A DNA stretch of 64,000 bases, taken from positions 248,001-312,000 of the forward strand of contig NZ_MAYH01000001.1 in NCBI RefSeq assembly GCF_001684975.1, written 5' to 3'. The translations under genes and the position numbers were made by a program. The DNA comes from Chryseobacterium artocarpi (GTDB taxonomy: Bacteria; Bacteroidota; Bacteroidia; Flavobacteriales; Weeksellaceae). Below the pieces are notes generated by a model. That model did not search any database and had not been told where the DNA came from. It saw only the letters and a program-made list of their open reading frames with translations. How positions within the stretch are numbered: the first letter of the stretch is position 1; each line of letters opens with the position of its first letter. Below are positions 15,958 through 25,184 of the stretch, one piece after another.

Positions 15958-17079
15958 TTAATAAGTTTTTGCATTCAAATCTAATTTAATTTTTTCTGAA
16001 GCCTTTTTGGTCAATTCATCTACAATTCTTACATAAACTTCAGTAGTTTTAACATCCTTATGGCCTAATAATTTTGATACCGTGTAGATATCTGTGCCGG
16101 ATGTCAACTGTAATGTAGCGAATGTATGGCGAAAACCATGGAATGTAAAATGTTTCTTGATTCCCGCATTTTTAAGCCACTCTGGAAGATATTTTATTAC
16201 AAGATCGTATTTCAGGCCTTCGAAAATTTTTACTTCATCTCCTCCACGAGATCCTAATAGTGAAAGGGTGTCATTAGACACTGGATAATATTCTGCCTTT
16301 CCGGTTTTATTCTGCTTATACAATATATAATAATTCCCGGATGTTCCCTGTATATTTCCCCATTTTAGATTTTCAATATCACAAAAACGAAGTCCGGTTA
16401 ATGCTGAAAATATGCCTGCTTTCTTTACAATAGAGGATTTACATTCAGAATCAGCCATTTTTTGTAATTCATCTTTAAAAAGATAAGGTCTATGGGTATC
16501 ATCTATTTTAATGTTATAAATAGAATTTCCCAGATCTGCTGAAATATATTTGTTTCTGTAGGCTTTTTTAAGAACGGATTTAAATCTTGAAAAATAAGTG
16601 GCAGCGGTATTTTTTTTAATTGTTCTTTTTGATCGTCCAAGAGAAGGGGAAGACAACAGATAATTCTTGTACGCCTCGCAAAGTGTTTCATTAAGGTGTT
16701 TGAATAGAAATGTTTTACCCACAAACTTTTTAAAATAAGCAACTGCCATACTCCAATGCACTGATCCAGGTCTTTTATTGGCTTCTGTTTGAAAAAAATC
16801 TATGAAATCAGAGTTAAATTTGGTTTTGTTTAAAAATCCATAGTCAGCATTATGCACATCAATTTGACGTTGGGCACGCATATGCTCTGCTAAAGAAACC
16901 GTTTCTTTATTATGATGTCTTTCAACCTCAGATCTTGGCCTGTTGTAAGTAAACATTTTAAGATAAAGTTTTCTCAGCAGCTTTCCGGTTGTTTCACTTT
17001 GTATAGGTGGATAAATTTCTAAATACAAACTTTTTCGTCCTTTACCTATCGGTTTATGACGTAAGGTTACTTTGGTCAT
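15958..17079 (-). CDS. Tyrosine recombinase/integrase (phage- or ICE-type)
   Basis: A 373-residue integrase. The N-terminal arm-binding region (Arm-DNA-bind_5 style, TLRHKPIGKGRKSLYLEIYP) is followed by a SAM-like core-binding domain and the catalytic domain. Visible catalytic residues are the Arg in ALTGLRFCDIENLKW, the Lys in KQNKTGKAEYYPV, the HxxR in FHGFRHTFATLQL, the His of LLGHKDVKTTEVYVR and the Tyr of EVYVR. The ATG at 17079 is preferred; the reading from 17136 adds 19 residues. It is the common integrase of Bacteroidota mobile islands. It follows the excisionase-like gene in the same direction. Confidence 0.92.
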   Translation of the reverse strand: MTKVTLRHKPIGKGRKSLYLEIYPPIQSETTGKLLRKLYLKMFTYNRPRSEVERHHNKETVSLAEHMRAQRQIDVHNADYGFLNKTKFNSDFIDFFQTEANKRPGSVHWSMAVAYFKKFVGKTFLFKHLNETLCEAYKNYLLSSPSLGRSKRTIKKNTAATYFSRFKSVLKKAYRNKYISADLGNSIYNIKIDDTHRPYLFKDELQKMADSECKSSIVKKAGIFSALTGLRFCDIENLKWGNIQGTSGNYYILYKQNKTGKAEYYPVSNDTLSLLGSRGGDEVKIFEGLKYDLVIKYLPEWLKNAGIKKHFTFHGFRHTFATLQLTSGTDIYTVSKLLGHKDVKTTEVYVRIVDELTKKASEKIKLDLNAKTY

Positions 17080-17206
17080 GATTTCTGTATTAAGGGATAG
17101 AATACAATTGAATGTTGTCAAATTGACCCGCAACAAAAGTTATTGAGGTCTTCTAAAATATTATGAAATCAATCTTTTATGTAGTATAGATGTGTTTTGA
17201 TTGATT

Positions 17207-17557
17207 CTAATAGAGTAGTGATAGATCTAGTACATTGATTCTCGTTTTTCTTACAGATAGGTTGATGGCTTTTAAGCGGCCGTTATTAATTAAGAAATAA
17301 ACCATTTTTGTGCTGCATTTCAATATTGTGGAAGTTTCTTTTACGGTAAGGTATACCGGACTGTTCACAGGATGATATTGCCGCTCTTCAGTATGATGGA
17401 TTTGATACTTGGCATAGCTTATTTTTGTATTTCTTTGTTCAAGTTTATAGGCTTTTCGATTACAGCTATGGCAACAGTATCTGGTAACTGTTGTTTTGGC
17501 AATAAATTTTGTACCGCAATATTGGCAGACTCTTTCAATTCTGATATTCGAGCTCAT
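17207..17557 (-). CDS. Excisionase-like helix-turn-helix protein with zinc ribbon
   Basis: A 116-residue protein. The N-terminus carries a zinc-ribbon-like CxxC...CxxC pattern (CQYCGTKFIAKTTVTRYCC then HSC). The C-terminus has a MerR/excisionase-type winged HTH, YLTVKETSTILKCSTKMVY then INNGRLKAINLS. Genes of this type sit directly next to tyrosine integrases in Bacteroidota and are thought to act as directionality factors or integrase regulators. It is upstream of the integrase with a 127-nt gap, same strand. The ATG at 17557 is preferred over a TTG at 17578. Confidence 0.8.
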   Translation of the reverse strand: MSSNIRIERVCQYCGTKFIAKTTVTRYCCHSCNRKAYKLEQRNTKISYAKYQIHHTEERQYHPVNSPVYLTVKETSTILKCSTKMVYFLINNGRLKAINLSVRKTRINVLDLSLLY

Positions 17558-18057
17558 AATCAGATTTTTTAAGTCCAAAAAAATACTTATTCAGGCCATA
17601 GGCTTCAATAATGGCATTGGGGATGTCATTATACTCCTTTATTCAGGGCAATGCAATTAAATGGATACAAAATTGAGCCCAAAGAAGAGGTTAATCTGTG
17701 AAAAATATTCTAAAATTTGGTTTTTAGTTAATCCAGATGAAATTGGAAATTTTTAAGTTGAATATAATTTTTAAAAATAGTCAAGCGATGGAGTTTAAAA
17801 ACATAATTTCTCCAAATTAAGGGTATATAGAATCCAATAGTCGTCTTTAAGAATTACTTAATACCATTTGGTGTAAGTTAGACAATGAAATTCTATAACA
17901 ATTCTATTTTTCCTATGCTCAAATTTTGTGATTTTATGCTAAAGGGGCAATAAAAGGGGCAAAAATTTGAGCTTAGGAAATTGTGAAATTACATAAGTTG
18001 CATTAAATCAGGATATTATATAATTTGCGCTAAAATATGTAATTTATTGATAATCAA
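17558..18057. other. Intergenic region upstream of integrase module
   Basis: About 500 AT-rich bases without a gene. Its only strong feature is the long inverted repeat with two GGGGCA direct repeats at 17909-17980. Such regions next to int/xis pairs commonly hold the arm sites or the attachment site. Confidence 0.6.
17909..17980. repeat. Long inverted repeat enclosing two AAAGGGGCAA direct repeats (possible att/arm-site region)
   Basis: The left arm CCTATGCTCAAATTTTG (17912-17928) is the near-perfect reverse complement of the right arm at 17960-17977, which ends GAGCTTAGG. Both arms extend a few bases through TTTCCTA and TAGGAAA. The loop contains AAAGGGGCAA twice (17941 and 17953), 12 bp apart. 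It lies upstream of the excisionase-like gene. Confidence 0.6.
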
Positions 18058-18282
18058 TTGGTTGAAAATTTTATTTCCCTAGGTGGCAAACAATTCTTAC
18101 CCAATGATTTTTATCCTATTCCTGACAAAGATTTTAGGTTATATTATACTTCGGAATCAACTGTGTCGCAAAGTATTGATATATGGATAGTTGATACTTT
18201 CGGAAATGAGAAGCAGATTTCCTTGCAATTTAATAGTAGGAAGTTTGGGCCAATTCGTGATGTTTTTGAGATAACTGATTAA
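18058..18282 (+). CDS. Small hypothetical protein
   Basis: An open frame of about 74 codons with no ATG after the preceding in-frame stop at 18040; the first plausible start is the TTG at 18058. The product has balanced composition (GGKQFLPNDFYPIPDKDF then VDTFGNEKQISLQFNSR) and looks protein-like. It is followed after 54 nt by a strong terminator at 18337, which supports a transcribed gene here. I do not recognise a family. It could also be the C-terminal fragment of a longer lost gene at the island edge. Confidence 0.4.
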   Translation: MVENFISLGGKQFLPNDFYPIPDKDFRLYYTSESTVSQSIDIWIVDTFGNEKQISLQFNSRKFGPIRDVFEITD

Positions 18283-18336
18283 TTGCTATTTTTTCAATAA
18301 GAAATAACCTACACTACTGTAATGAAAATATGCCCT

Positions 18337-18365
18337 GGGCAGTCTTCGGACTGCCCGTTTTTTTT
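18337..18365 (+). terminator. Strong intrinsic terminator (TTCG tetraloop)
   Basis: GGGCAGTC (18337-18344), TTCG loop, GACTGCCC (18349-18356), then G and a run of eight T. Confidence 0.92.
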
Positions 18366-18390
18366 GTTACAATTAATTTTAGATTTTATG

Positions 18391-18440
18391 CTTTATAAAG
18401 CCTTTCGCTTTCTTTATATTAATAATATTTCTTTATAAAG
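18391..18440. repeat. Two CTTTATAAAG palindromes 40 bp apart
   Basis: The perfect 10-bp palindrome CTTTATAAAG occurs at 18391-18400 and 18431-18440, upstream of the AraC-like gene at 18550. The 40-bp spacing is close to four helical turns, so they may be operators. No binding factor is known. Confidence 0.45.
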
Positions 18441-18549
18441 TGAAAAAATATTAATTTAGATAATAGACCAATATATGATCCTCCGGATAATTGTATAAGT
18501 GCACTAACTATAACTGTTCGGTCTGATTTTTTAATTTTATGTATCAATA

Positions 18550-19305
18550 ATGAATTTGTATGTTATTTCATATCTGGATGCTTTGGTTGGGAGTAATATT
18601 GCGCTTTTTTGTAAGATGAATTTTGTGAGATCTGCTGTTTATCTATCTGAACTAAACCAACTATCTGTCCAGTTGAAAAGTGTCGCTGATTTTTATTTCA
18701 GATTTCTACAACAGATAAACTTTCTTTCTATTGGGGTTTTTGTGGTGGATTATGTCTTTAATACTGATTCAGCAGATGTTAATGATTCAGATATGCGAGT
18801 TATAAAAGCACTAAACTTCGTAAATGAGCAATATCCGATCGGCAATGATGTAACTCCTATCCACTTGCGATACGCAGATAATGACGAAATGCATCTGATA
18901 GCAGGAGTTGTTAAGATGGAAAATAAAAAAATAGTTTTTATGCATCTGGTTGATCTTCACATACCAAAGAATTCCATAAAGACTATGTCTAAAGACATCT
19001 CTTATGTAAAAGAAATTTTGGAATCCTATGATCCTGATAATAAACAATCTCTTCGCGATTTGGTAGCAAGGAAAGGGTTTTCTTATAATCAGTTTCAAAA
19101 AGACTGTAAAGTATATTTTGGAGATACATTTTATAGTTTTTTGTTAAAGAGGAAAATTATGGATGCAGTGGTGGATATTATCTTTACACGGATGAGTTTT
19201 AAAGAGATCGCTTTTAAAAATAAGTTTATTGACTATCCCAATATGTATAAGACCTTTTTAAAATACGGGGTTACTCTTCCAATGATACCTCGTATTGCCT
19301 ATTAA
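18550..19305 (+). CDS. AraC-type HTH regulator
   Basis: A 251-residue protein. The N-terminal half is not recognised. The C-terminal 100 residues carry an AraC-like double HTH: LRDLVARKGFSYNQFQKDCK, then the second HTH region MSFKEIAFKNKFIDYPNMYKTF, ending near VTLPMIPR. The second HTH has the typical F-x-D-x-x-x-x-x-x-F spacing. It lies just upstream of four 21-bp direct repeats and the MauE-like gene, so it probably regulates that gene. Confidence 0.7.
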   Translation: MNLYVISYLDALVGSNIALFCKMNFVRSAVYLSELNQLSVQLKSVADFYFRFLQQINFLSIGVFVVDYVFNTDSADVNDSDMRVIKALNFVNEQYPIGNDVTPIHLRYADNDEMHLIAGVVKMENKKIVFMHLVDLHIPKNSIKTMSKDISYVKEILESYDPDNKQSLRDLVARKGFSYNQFQKDCKVYFGDTFYSFLLKRKIMDAVVDIIFTRMSFKEIAFKNKFIDYPNMYKTFLKYGVTLPMIPRIAY

Positions 19306-19316
19306 TAGTTAGTAAT

Positions 19317-19400
19317 ATTACTAATTGAAATATATTTATTACTAATTGAAATAAAAATAGTACTATTTGAAATAATAATGTTACCATTAGAAATATTTAA
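19317..19400. repeat. Four degenerate 21-bp tandem repeats (putative AraC-type operator)
   Basis: Units begin at 19317, 19338, 19359 and 19380, each 21 bp. The cores are TACTAATTGAAATA, TACTAATTGAAATA, TACTATTTGAAATA and TACCATTAGAAATA. A 21-bp period equals two helical turns, so all units face the same side of the DNA. They lie between the AraC-like gene and the MauE-like gene. Confidence 0.8.
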
Positions 19401-19444
19401 TATTCCTATTCTTGCGAAATTTGTCATAATCAATACCAGTGATT

Positions 19445-21019
19445 ATGAAGGCTGTACAATTTTTGAAGAAACATTTTATAAAAATAACAAGTATTTTGCT
19501 GGCATTGTTATTTATTTACGCTGCTGCAAGTAAAATGCTTGATTTTGAGAATTTTCAGGTTCAGTTAGCACAGTCACCATTATTGAGTGCTTATGCAGGT
19601 GTAATCTCCTATACAACTTTAATCGTTGAATTTGCTGTTGCTATTCTTCTTTTATTACCTCAATGGAATAGATGGGGACTTTTAGCCTCTATTGGGTTGA
19701 TGTCGGCTTTTACATTGTACATTTACCTTATATTGAATTTCAGTGACTTTGTACCTTGCTCTTGCGGTGGTATTCTCGAGAAATTGGGATGGACAGAGCA
19801 TTTGATTTTTAATATCGCATTTTTAGTATTAGCGGTCATAGCTTTATATGTACTTGCCAAGGGAAAGGGAGCTGCCATTTTAAGAGAATTTGGGCTTGCG
19901 GGGGCAATTATAGTTCTGAGCTGTGTTGCGGTGATCGGGCTCTTCCAAAGTTCTGAGCATATTATTAAAAAAGAAAACAATTTTACCAGACGTTTCCTTC
20001 AGCATCCGGTTATGCAGGATGAAAAATTAGATTTAGGGGTGAATTCCTATTATTTTGCTGGTATGGCAAATGGATCTATTTACCTTGGAAATTTAACGGC
20101 ACCATTATTAATTACAAAAGTCGATACGGGGCTTCTGAAACTCTCCCAAACGAAAATCGCACTTGATAACACAGATCATCCATTCAGGAATGTTTTGCTA
20201 CAGGTTAAATTTCCAAACTATTATCTATATGATGGAACTGTCCCAATTATTTTCCGTGGAAAACTTGGAGACTCAACAGCACATACACTTAGTTATCGAG
20301 ACGTCTTTTTTAATCAGCTTGTGGTATTGGATTCTATGAAATTCGCATTGAGGACGCAACGCGGGTCCGATAATCAATACACTATGGCTTTATTGGATCT
20401 TAATAGGAAACCAAAAGTAGAGCTAAAGGATGATATTCTTGAAAAACAGATTGATGGTGTTTTTGATGTTGATGGACAGATGATTTCCGATCTTGAAAAA
20501 GATAAGATCATATATACTTATTTCTATCGCAATCAGTATCTGGTGATGGATAATGACATGAATATATTGCACAGACTTAATACAATCGATACAACCACCA
20601 TTGCCCAAATATCAGTGACTAAGTTATCTGATGGAAAAACAAAGATGAATGCACCTCCATATAGTGTAAACAAATCTGCAGCCTTAAATGACAATCTTAT
20701 TTTTAACCGTTCAAATCTGAAAGGAAAACATGAACCAGCGGGCTCATGGAGAAATTCATCAATTATAGATGTTTATCGGGCGGATGGCCAACAATATATT
20801 GGTAGTTTTTATATACGCAATCGAAATAATAAAGGGATGTCTTCCATGATTTCTGATGGACATCACCTTTATGTTCTGATAGATAATGAACTGCAACGTT
20901 ATAAGATAAGGAACGGTGCTTTTGAAAATGACACACAGCGGAACAAGTTGTTAAGTGGGCAGCTTGTCAATAATGGAGAACCAAAAAGGGAATTAGCCGA
21001 AAACCCTGTAACAGAGTAG
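19445..21019 (+). CDS. MauE/DoxX-like redox membrane protein fused to a large extracytoplasmic domain
   Basis: A 524-residue protein in two parts. Residues 1-180 are a four-to-five-helix MauE-like domain with IYAAASKMLDFENFQVQL, then PQWNRWGLLASIG and the Cys motif FVPCSCGGILEKLGW after the third helix. MauE-type proteins support disulfide formation in the periplasm. Residues 190-520 follow one more hydrophobic segment and look like a six-bladed beta-propeller (repeated short strands, e.g. GVNSYYFAGMANGSIYLGN). The ATG at 19445 is preferred over a GTG at 19439. It is followed 26 nt later by a small Cys-containing peptide gene. Confidence 0.8.
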   Translation: MKAVQFLKKHFIKITSILLALLFIYAAASKMLDFENFQVQLAQSPLLSAYAGVISYTTLIVEFAVAILLLLPQWNRWGLLASIGLMSAFTLYIYLILNFSDFVPCSCGGILEKLGWTEHLIFNIAFLVLAVIALYVLAKGKGAAILREFGLAGAIIVLSCVAVIGLFQSSEHIIKKENNFTRRFLQHPVMQDEKLDLGVNSYYFAGMANGSIYLGNLTAPLLITKVDTGLLKLSQTKIALDNTDHPFRNVLLQVKFPNYYLYDGTVPIIFRGKLGDSTAHTLSYRDVFFNQLVVLDSMKFALRTQRGSDNQYTMALLDLNRKPKVELKDDILEKQIDGVFDVDGQMISDLEKDKIIYTYFYRNQYLVMDNDMNILHRLNTIDTTTIAQISVTKLSDGKTKMNAPPYSVNKSAALNDNLIFNRSNLKGKHEPAGSWRNSSIIDVYRADGQQYIGSFYIRNRNNKGMSSMISDGHHLYVLIDNELQRYKIRNGAFENDTQRNKLLSGQLVNNGEPKRELAENPVTE

Positions 21020-21045
21020 GTAATAACCTCTTAAATTATGATGCC

Positions 21046-21288
21046 ATGAGAAAATTACTTTTACCCGGTCTTATTGTAGTAATGGGACTTGGTGGTGCTT
21101 ATGCCAGCAGTAAGTTAGCTTCCAAAGCGATGCCGACTTATCGTATTGAAGGAAGCCAATGTGTTCAGGTACAACAGGAGTGTGATGAACAACCAGGAGA
21201 ACTTTGTACATTTGAAGGTAGCCAGCTGTATAAATTCAAGCTGAATGAAACTACCTGTTCGGAGCAACTTCACAGAAGTATCAATTAA
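21046..21288 (+). CDS. Small exported Cys-containing peptide (DUF6520-like)
   Basis: An 80-residue protein. A hydrophobic, glycine/alanine-rich N-terminus (LLLPGLIVVMGLGGAYASS) resembles a signal or leader segment. A short polar body with four cysteines follows (CVQVQQECDEQP, then ELC and TTC). This fits the Bacteroidota DUF6520/NVEALA-like group of small peptides, whose roles are unknown. It is co-transcribed with the MauE-like gene (26 nt gap), which suggests that its cysteines are oxidised by that protein. A second such pair is at 62407-63220. Confidence 0.75.
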   Translation: MRKLLLPGLIVVMGLGGAYASSKLASKAMPTYRIEGSQCVQVQQECDEQPGELCTFEGSQLYKFKLNETTCSEQLHRSIN

Positions 21289-21293
21289 TGAAG

Positions 21294-21320
21294 AAGGATG
21301 CCTAGTCGGCATCCTTTTTC
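21294..21320. terminator. Terminator between convergent genes
   Basis: AAGGATGCC, TAGTC loop, GGCATCCTT, then TTTTC. It overlaps the stop codon of the S9 peptidase on the opposite strand and can serve both directions. Confidence 0.85.
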
Positions 21321-23812
21321 ATTTGTTTATCTATCCAGACAATATCATCTTTGTCCAGCAGAAAGTAGTCGAACCAGTCAAGCACTTTTTTACTCAGGTC
21401 AATCTGTTCTGGTGTACCATCTGAAAATGAATGATCTCCATTTTGATAAAATAAGGCAACTACATCTTTTTTATAACGTCTGAGTCCTATATAAAATTCC
21501 ATCGTCTGTGTATAAGGAACATTTCCATCCTTTTTACCTGCCCATAGTAGTATCGGTGCATTTATTTTTTCAACACTGAGAATGGGGTTGTTTTTCAGAT
21601 ATCTCTCCTTATCATCTGCTGGGGCCGTTCCCATCTGATAATATGTGTTAGATGCGAAATACAGCGGTTTATTCCAGTTAATACTATAGGAATAGTAATT
21701 ATTTATAAGATCACTGATCCCTGCTCCGGATAAATAAGCAGCAAAACGGTCTGAATGGGTGGCGATAAAATTGGTTTTATAACCGCCGTAGGACTGTCCA
21801 CATAGGCCAATTTTTTTTCGGTCAATAAAAGGATTGTTCAGCACTACGTCCAGCGCGTTGTGAACACATTCCAATGCGGAAAGTCCCGGACCTTTCTCGC
21901 CCACTGTTGTGTCGGGAAGAAAAACAAAATATCCCCGTTCCAGTAAAGTCCTGATCTGGATGCCTTCCGGAAATATCTTGTTGGGCGAAAGATAAGAGTT
22001 TGAAAGGTGTCTCTGCATGTCATAAATGCGAACTATCATGGGATATATCTTTTTTGGATCAAAGCCAATAGGATATAACAGAATGCCACTGAGGTTCTTT
22101 CCTGCGGCATGATACCTGTAGATCTCCTGTTTTAATTTTTTTGCTCCGCTGTCTTTGATATTGCCATCAAAAAGTAAAGACCTTTGATTTTTTTTATCAT
22201 ACGAAAACAGTGTCGGTGGAAGGTTGAAATTCGCTTCAAGTGTATAAAATGATGTCATTTCAGGATTATAAATCAGCTTATCGACTCTATTTTTTGTAGC
22301 CGGAATGGCCTCGTACCCTTTCCCGGATTGAAAGAGCTGAAAGGAGATAACATTTTCATCCTTATCATATATTTCAGTCAGAACTTTTTCTGTAGGTAAA
22401 AAAGAAGTTGCTATATAATCGTCAGTTTTAAGTATATAATTCTTGATTTTAGTCATTTTTCCTATTCCTATGTCAAGAGCTGTTAGTTTCTTCAGTTTAA
22501 TATCAAAGTCCCAGAGACCATTGCTACTTTCAAAATAGATATGGTCTGACTTCGCTGAAAATACGGGTTGTTCCAATCCCACTTTTTCTATAATCATCAC
22601 TTTGCTTCCATCGGAATGATATAGGGTCCATTTTATTCCATCGTGACTTGCTACAAACCATTTTCCGTCAGAAGAGGTGTAGAGGGAGTGGTTTAGCAGT
22701 AGAGGCCATTCTTTGCCGATGCGCTTGGTGAGTTTAATGTCCCCAATATCAGTATATGAATTTGATTTCAGATCGTAAATCTGGGCCGCATTGAGTTCGG
22801 GTTCACTTGTAAGGAAGTTGTGGCCTCTTCGTGGAAAGTAGGTCAGGAAATAGCGGTCATTGTTGATCGACCCGACTTCAATGTTTTTGGGTACTGGAAT
22901 AACCTGTAATTTATTGCTTTTAGGATGCCATATCCAAAAATTCCGTTTAGAAAACATCTTAAAATGTTGGTTTACATAGGGGTCATTTCCATACCATACA
23001 TCCACAAGGGGTTCTTCTTTTGTCTCAACATTAACGCGTGCACTGATAAGGTACGAAGTGCCATCCTGTATTGAGGAAAAGTTAACCATAGCATTTTTTG
23101 GAATGTTAAGCTCCAATGTTTTTTTGGGGTAATTTCCAGTTTCGAAAACAACTAATCTGTCCTTATCAGTATCCTCCGTTACCTCTATAATTAGCAGTTG
23201 TTTTCCGGAATCCGAAAGCCACATTTTCCTGATCTTATTTATCGTTTTGTAGAGTACCTCTTTTTGGGAAACTGTGGTTTCTACAACTTCAGATTTTCCG
23301 TTATATAGTTTGCTTAAATATATTGTGTTTTTAGAATCGGTAGCAGTTAGATTATCAACATTGGCTATTTCGTAAAGCTGTCTTCCAAAAGTATCATAGA
23401 CCTTAAGATGATGGTCGTTAAATAACAATCCATAGCTGTTTTGCTGTTCAAGTGTATAAATGCCAATTACATTGTCAAAGTTGAAGGTCTTTCCTGTAAG
23501 AAGATTCAGAAATATTACTTTTTGTCCGTGCTTTCCCAGTACACCTTCTTCATTTAGAAATGTAAGCTCCGAATTCTTTATTCTATATACCGTTTGTCCA
23601 TGGTTTTTTGTATTAACCACAAAAATACTGTCACCATGCTGTTTGCTCACTTTTCTAATACCGAGCCAGTTGGCATTCTTGGATCGATATACAACATCTG
23701 ACAGATTATCAAATTTTGCCCGCCAATGATCTACGGTATCTACATGCTGCTGAGCGGATGTCAAAAGGATTCCTGTCAGTAGCAATATTAATTTTAATGC
23801 ATTTATCATCAT
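21302..23812 (-). CDS. S9 family serine peptidase (prolyl oligopeptidase-like), secreted
   Basis: An 836-residue protein with a signal peptide (residues 1-20, ending LLTSAQQ). A long N-terminal beta-propeller region is followed by a C-terminal peptidase S9 catalytic domain. The nucleophile elbow is GLCGQSYGGYKTNF (Ser within GQSYGG). The Asp is in WAGKKDGNVPY and the His in YQNGDHSF. It resembles prolyl tripeptidyl/dipeptidyl peptidases that trim peptides in the periplasm. It is the third gene of the SusC-SusD operon (it starts 1 nt into the SusD stop codon). Peptide processing linked to uptake is therefore likely. Confidence 0.88.
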   Translation of the reverse strand: MMINALKLILLLTGILLTSAQQHVDTVDHWRAKFDNLSDVVYRSKNANWLGIRKVSKQHGDSIFVVNTKNHGQTVYRIKNSELTFLNEEGVLGKHGQKVIFLNLLTGKTFNFDNVIGIYTLEQQNSYGLLFNDHHLKVYDTFGRQLYEIANVDNLTATDSKNTIYLSKLYNGKSEVVETTVSQKEVLYKTINKIRKMWLSDSGKQLLIIEVTEDTDKDRLVVFETGNYPKKTLELNIPKNAMVNFSSIQDGTSYLISARVNVETKEEPLVDVWYGNDPYVNQHFKMFSKRNFWIWHPKSNKLQVIPVPKNIEVGSINNDRYFLTYFPRRGHNFLTSEPELNAAQIYDLKSNSYTDIGDIKLTKRIGKEWPLLLNHSLYTSSDGKWFVASHDGIKWTLYHSDGSKVMIIEKVGLEQPVFSAKSDHIYFESSNGLWDFDIKLKKLTALDIGIGKMTKIKNYILKTDDYIATSFLPTEKVLTEIYDKDENVISFQLFQSGKGYEAIPATKNRVDKLIYNPEMTSFYTLEANFNLPPTLFSYDKKNQRSLLFDGNIKDSGAKKLKQEIYRYHAAGKNLSGILLYPIGFDPKKIYPMIVRIYDMQRHLSNSYLSPNKIFPEGIQIRTLLERGYFVFLPDTTVGEKGPGLSALECVHNALDVVLNNPFIDRKKIGLCGQSYGGYKTNFIATHSDRFAAYLSGAGISDLINNYYSYSINWNKPLYFASNTYYQMGTAPADDKERYLKNNPILSVEKINAPILLWAGKKDGNVPYTQTMEFYIGLRRYKKDVVALFYQNGDHSFSDGTPEQIDLSKKVLDWFDYFLLDKDDIVWIDKQMKKDAD

Positions 23813-25173
23813 TAGTAGCCTGTATTTTGAGGTTTAAGATTTGCATTGAGGAGAATTTCCTTTTGAGGAACAGGCCAGAAATCGTGAAAGTTTTTCCAGT
23901 TAGGCTTCACTGAGAGTAACGTATTTAGCTTTCCGTTTCTTTTTAAGTCAATAAAACGGTGTCCGGCTTCAGCAAAGAATTCACGTTTGTCTTCAAGCAG
24001 GATTTCATCCAACAAACTATCTTTATTAATAGGGTATACCAACGGAGTAAGTTGTGCTCTCTGTTTTATCGCATTCACATAGGGTAATGCTTCCGCAATC
24101 TTATTTTCGTGTGTGAGAACTTCTGCCAATAGCAGATAGACTTCTTCAAGCCTGAAGATTATCGCATATTCGTTTGTATTTGTGTTGTTCCTATTTTTAT
24201 ACTTTTCTAACCTATAGTAAGTTTTTCCGTTGAATGTTACGGGCGCTATCCAATTTTGCAGACGTAGGTCGTTTGGCTGAAATGAATTGATCAACGGTGC
24301 TGATATTGCATACGTGTTGGGAGCAGATGAAGTAAAGTAATATGCCGTAGCCTGTTGTAAAGATGCGTTATTATGTGGTTTTAGTTGCCACAGGACATGC
24401 TTTCCTGCTTTTTGAAAAACTTTATTTATATCGGTTTCCAGTTGGTATAATGGACTCTCTTTGATTTCTATTAAAATAGTCTCTGCTTTGTTCCAGTCCT
24501 GCCTTGCCATATATACTTTTGCTAAGAGTAATTTTGCGACCATTTTATTCGGGTAGATTCTTTCGACATCGCGATAGTCTGTCAGGATAAGTTCAGATAC
24601 CTGGATCAGATCACGTTCAATATTTGAAAGAACCTGAGCGGATGGAGACTTATTGATCGTGTTGTTAACGTTATAATCAGTCGTTTCAGGATAGGGAATA
24701 GAGCCGTAAAGTTGGTTTAAATAAAAAAACATAATGCTTCTAATGAGTAATGCTTCGCCTCTTAGACGGTTTTTATCGGTATTCCCAATTGAGGTTGATG
24801 CTGTAACACCCTCCATAATAGAATTTGCTGTATAGATATGTTTATATGCTGCTGCCCAAACATTATAAACAATGCTGTTGGTGTCAGTTTGCTGGTTTAG
24901 AAAAATATCACGACTGTCTGATGCGACAGAAGTGTAGTCTTCAAGTTCATCAGTATAAGCACTTAAATAAGTCTCAAGATCTGCTCCTGCAATGGGAGAA
25001 CGTTTGTAAACTTCTGCATATAATGCAGCTAATGCGGCATTGGCAGTCTGGACATCTTTAAATACCGTTTCCTTATCGATCTGGTTATTTGGAATATCCA
25101 CTTCAATTAATTTTTCGCATCCTGCTGCGCAGAACATTGCGATAAAAAGAATGATATAATGTATTTTTTTCAT
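23812..25173 (-). CDS. SusD/RagB-family outer-membrane lipoprotein
   Basis: A 453-residue lipoprotein with the lipobox FCAAGCEKL near residue 19. Its layout is that of SusD_RagB proteins: N-terminal TPR region (FKDVQTANAALAALYAEVY), middle domain, and the C-terminal signature YAIIFRLEEVYLLLAEVL followed by LLDEILLEDKREFFAEAGHRF. It forms the surface lid of the SusC channel next to it (12 nt gap) and binds the substrate to be imported. The transported ligand is unknown; the S9 peptidase downstream suggests a peptide. Confidence 0.92.
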   Translation of the reverse strand: MKKIHYIILFIAMFCAAGCEKLIEVDIPNNQIDKETVFKDVQTANAALAALYAEVYKRSPIAGADLETYLSAYTDELEDYTSVASDSRDIFLNQQTDTNSIVYNVWAAAYKHIYTANSIMEGVTASTSIGNTDKNRLRGEALLIRSIMFFYLNQLYGSIPYPETTDYNVNNTINKSPSAQVLSNIERDLIQVSELILTDYRDVERIYPNKMVAKLLLAKVYMARQDWNKAETILIEIKESPLYQLETDINKVFQKAGKHVLWQLKPHNNASLQQATAYYFTSSAPNTYAISAPLINSFQPNDLRLQNWIAPVTFNGKTYYRLEKYKNRNNTNTNEYAIIFRLEEVYLLLAEVLTHENKIAEALPYVNAIKQRAQLTPLVYPINKDSLLDEILLEDKREFFAEAGHRFIDLKRNGKLNTLLSVKPNWKNFHDFWPVPQKEILLNANLKPQNTGY

Positions 25174-25184
25174 GTTTTCAGAAT

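Noticed and set aside
17909..17980. Interpretation of the inverted repeat as an intrinsic terminator
   Set aside because: The loop is more than 30 bases and there is no U tract right after the second arm. An att or regulatory site is more plausible.
19723..19980. Antisense 85-codon ORF inside the MauE-like gene
   Set aside because: It is opposite a well-supported membrane protein; no independent evidence.
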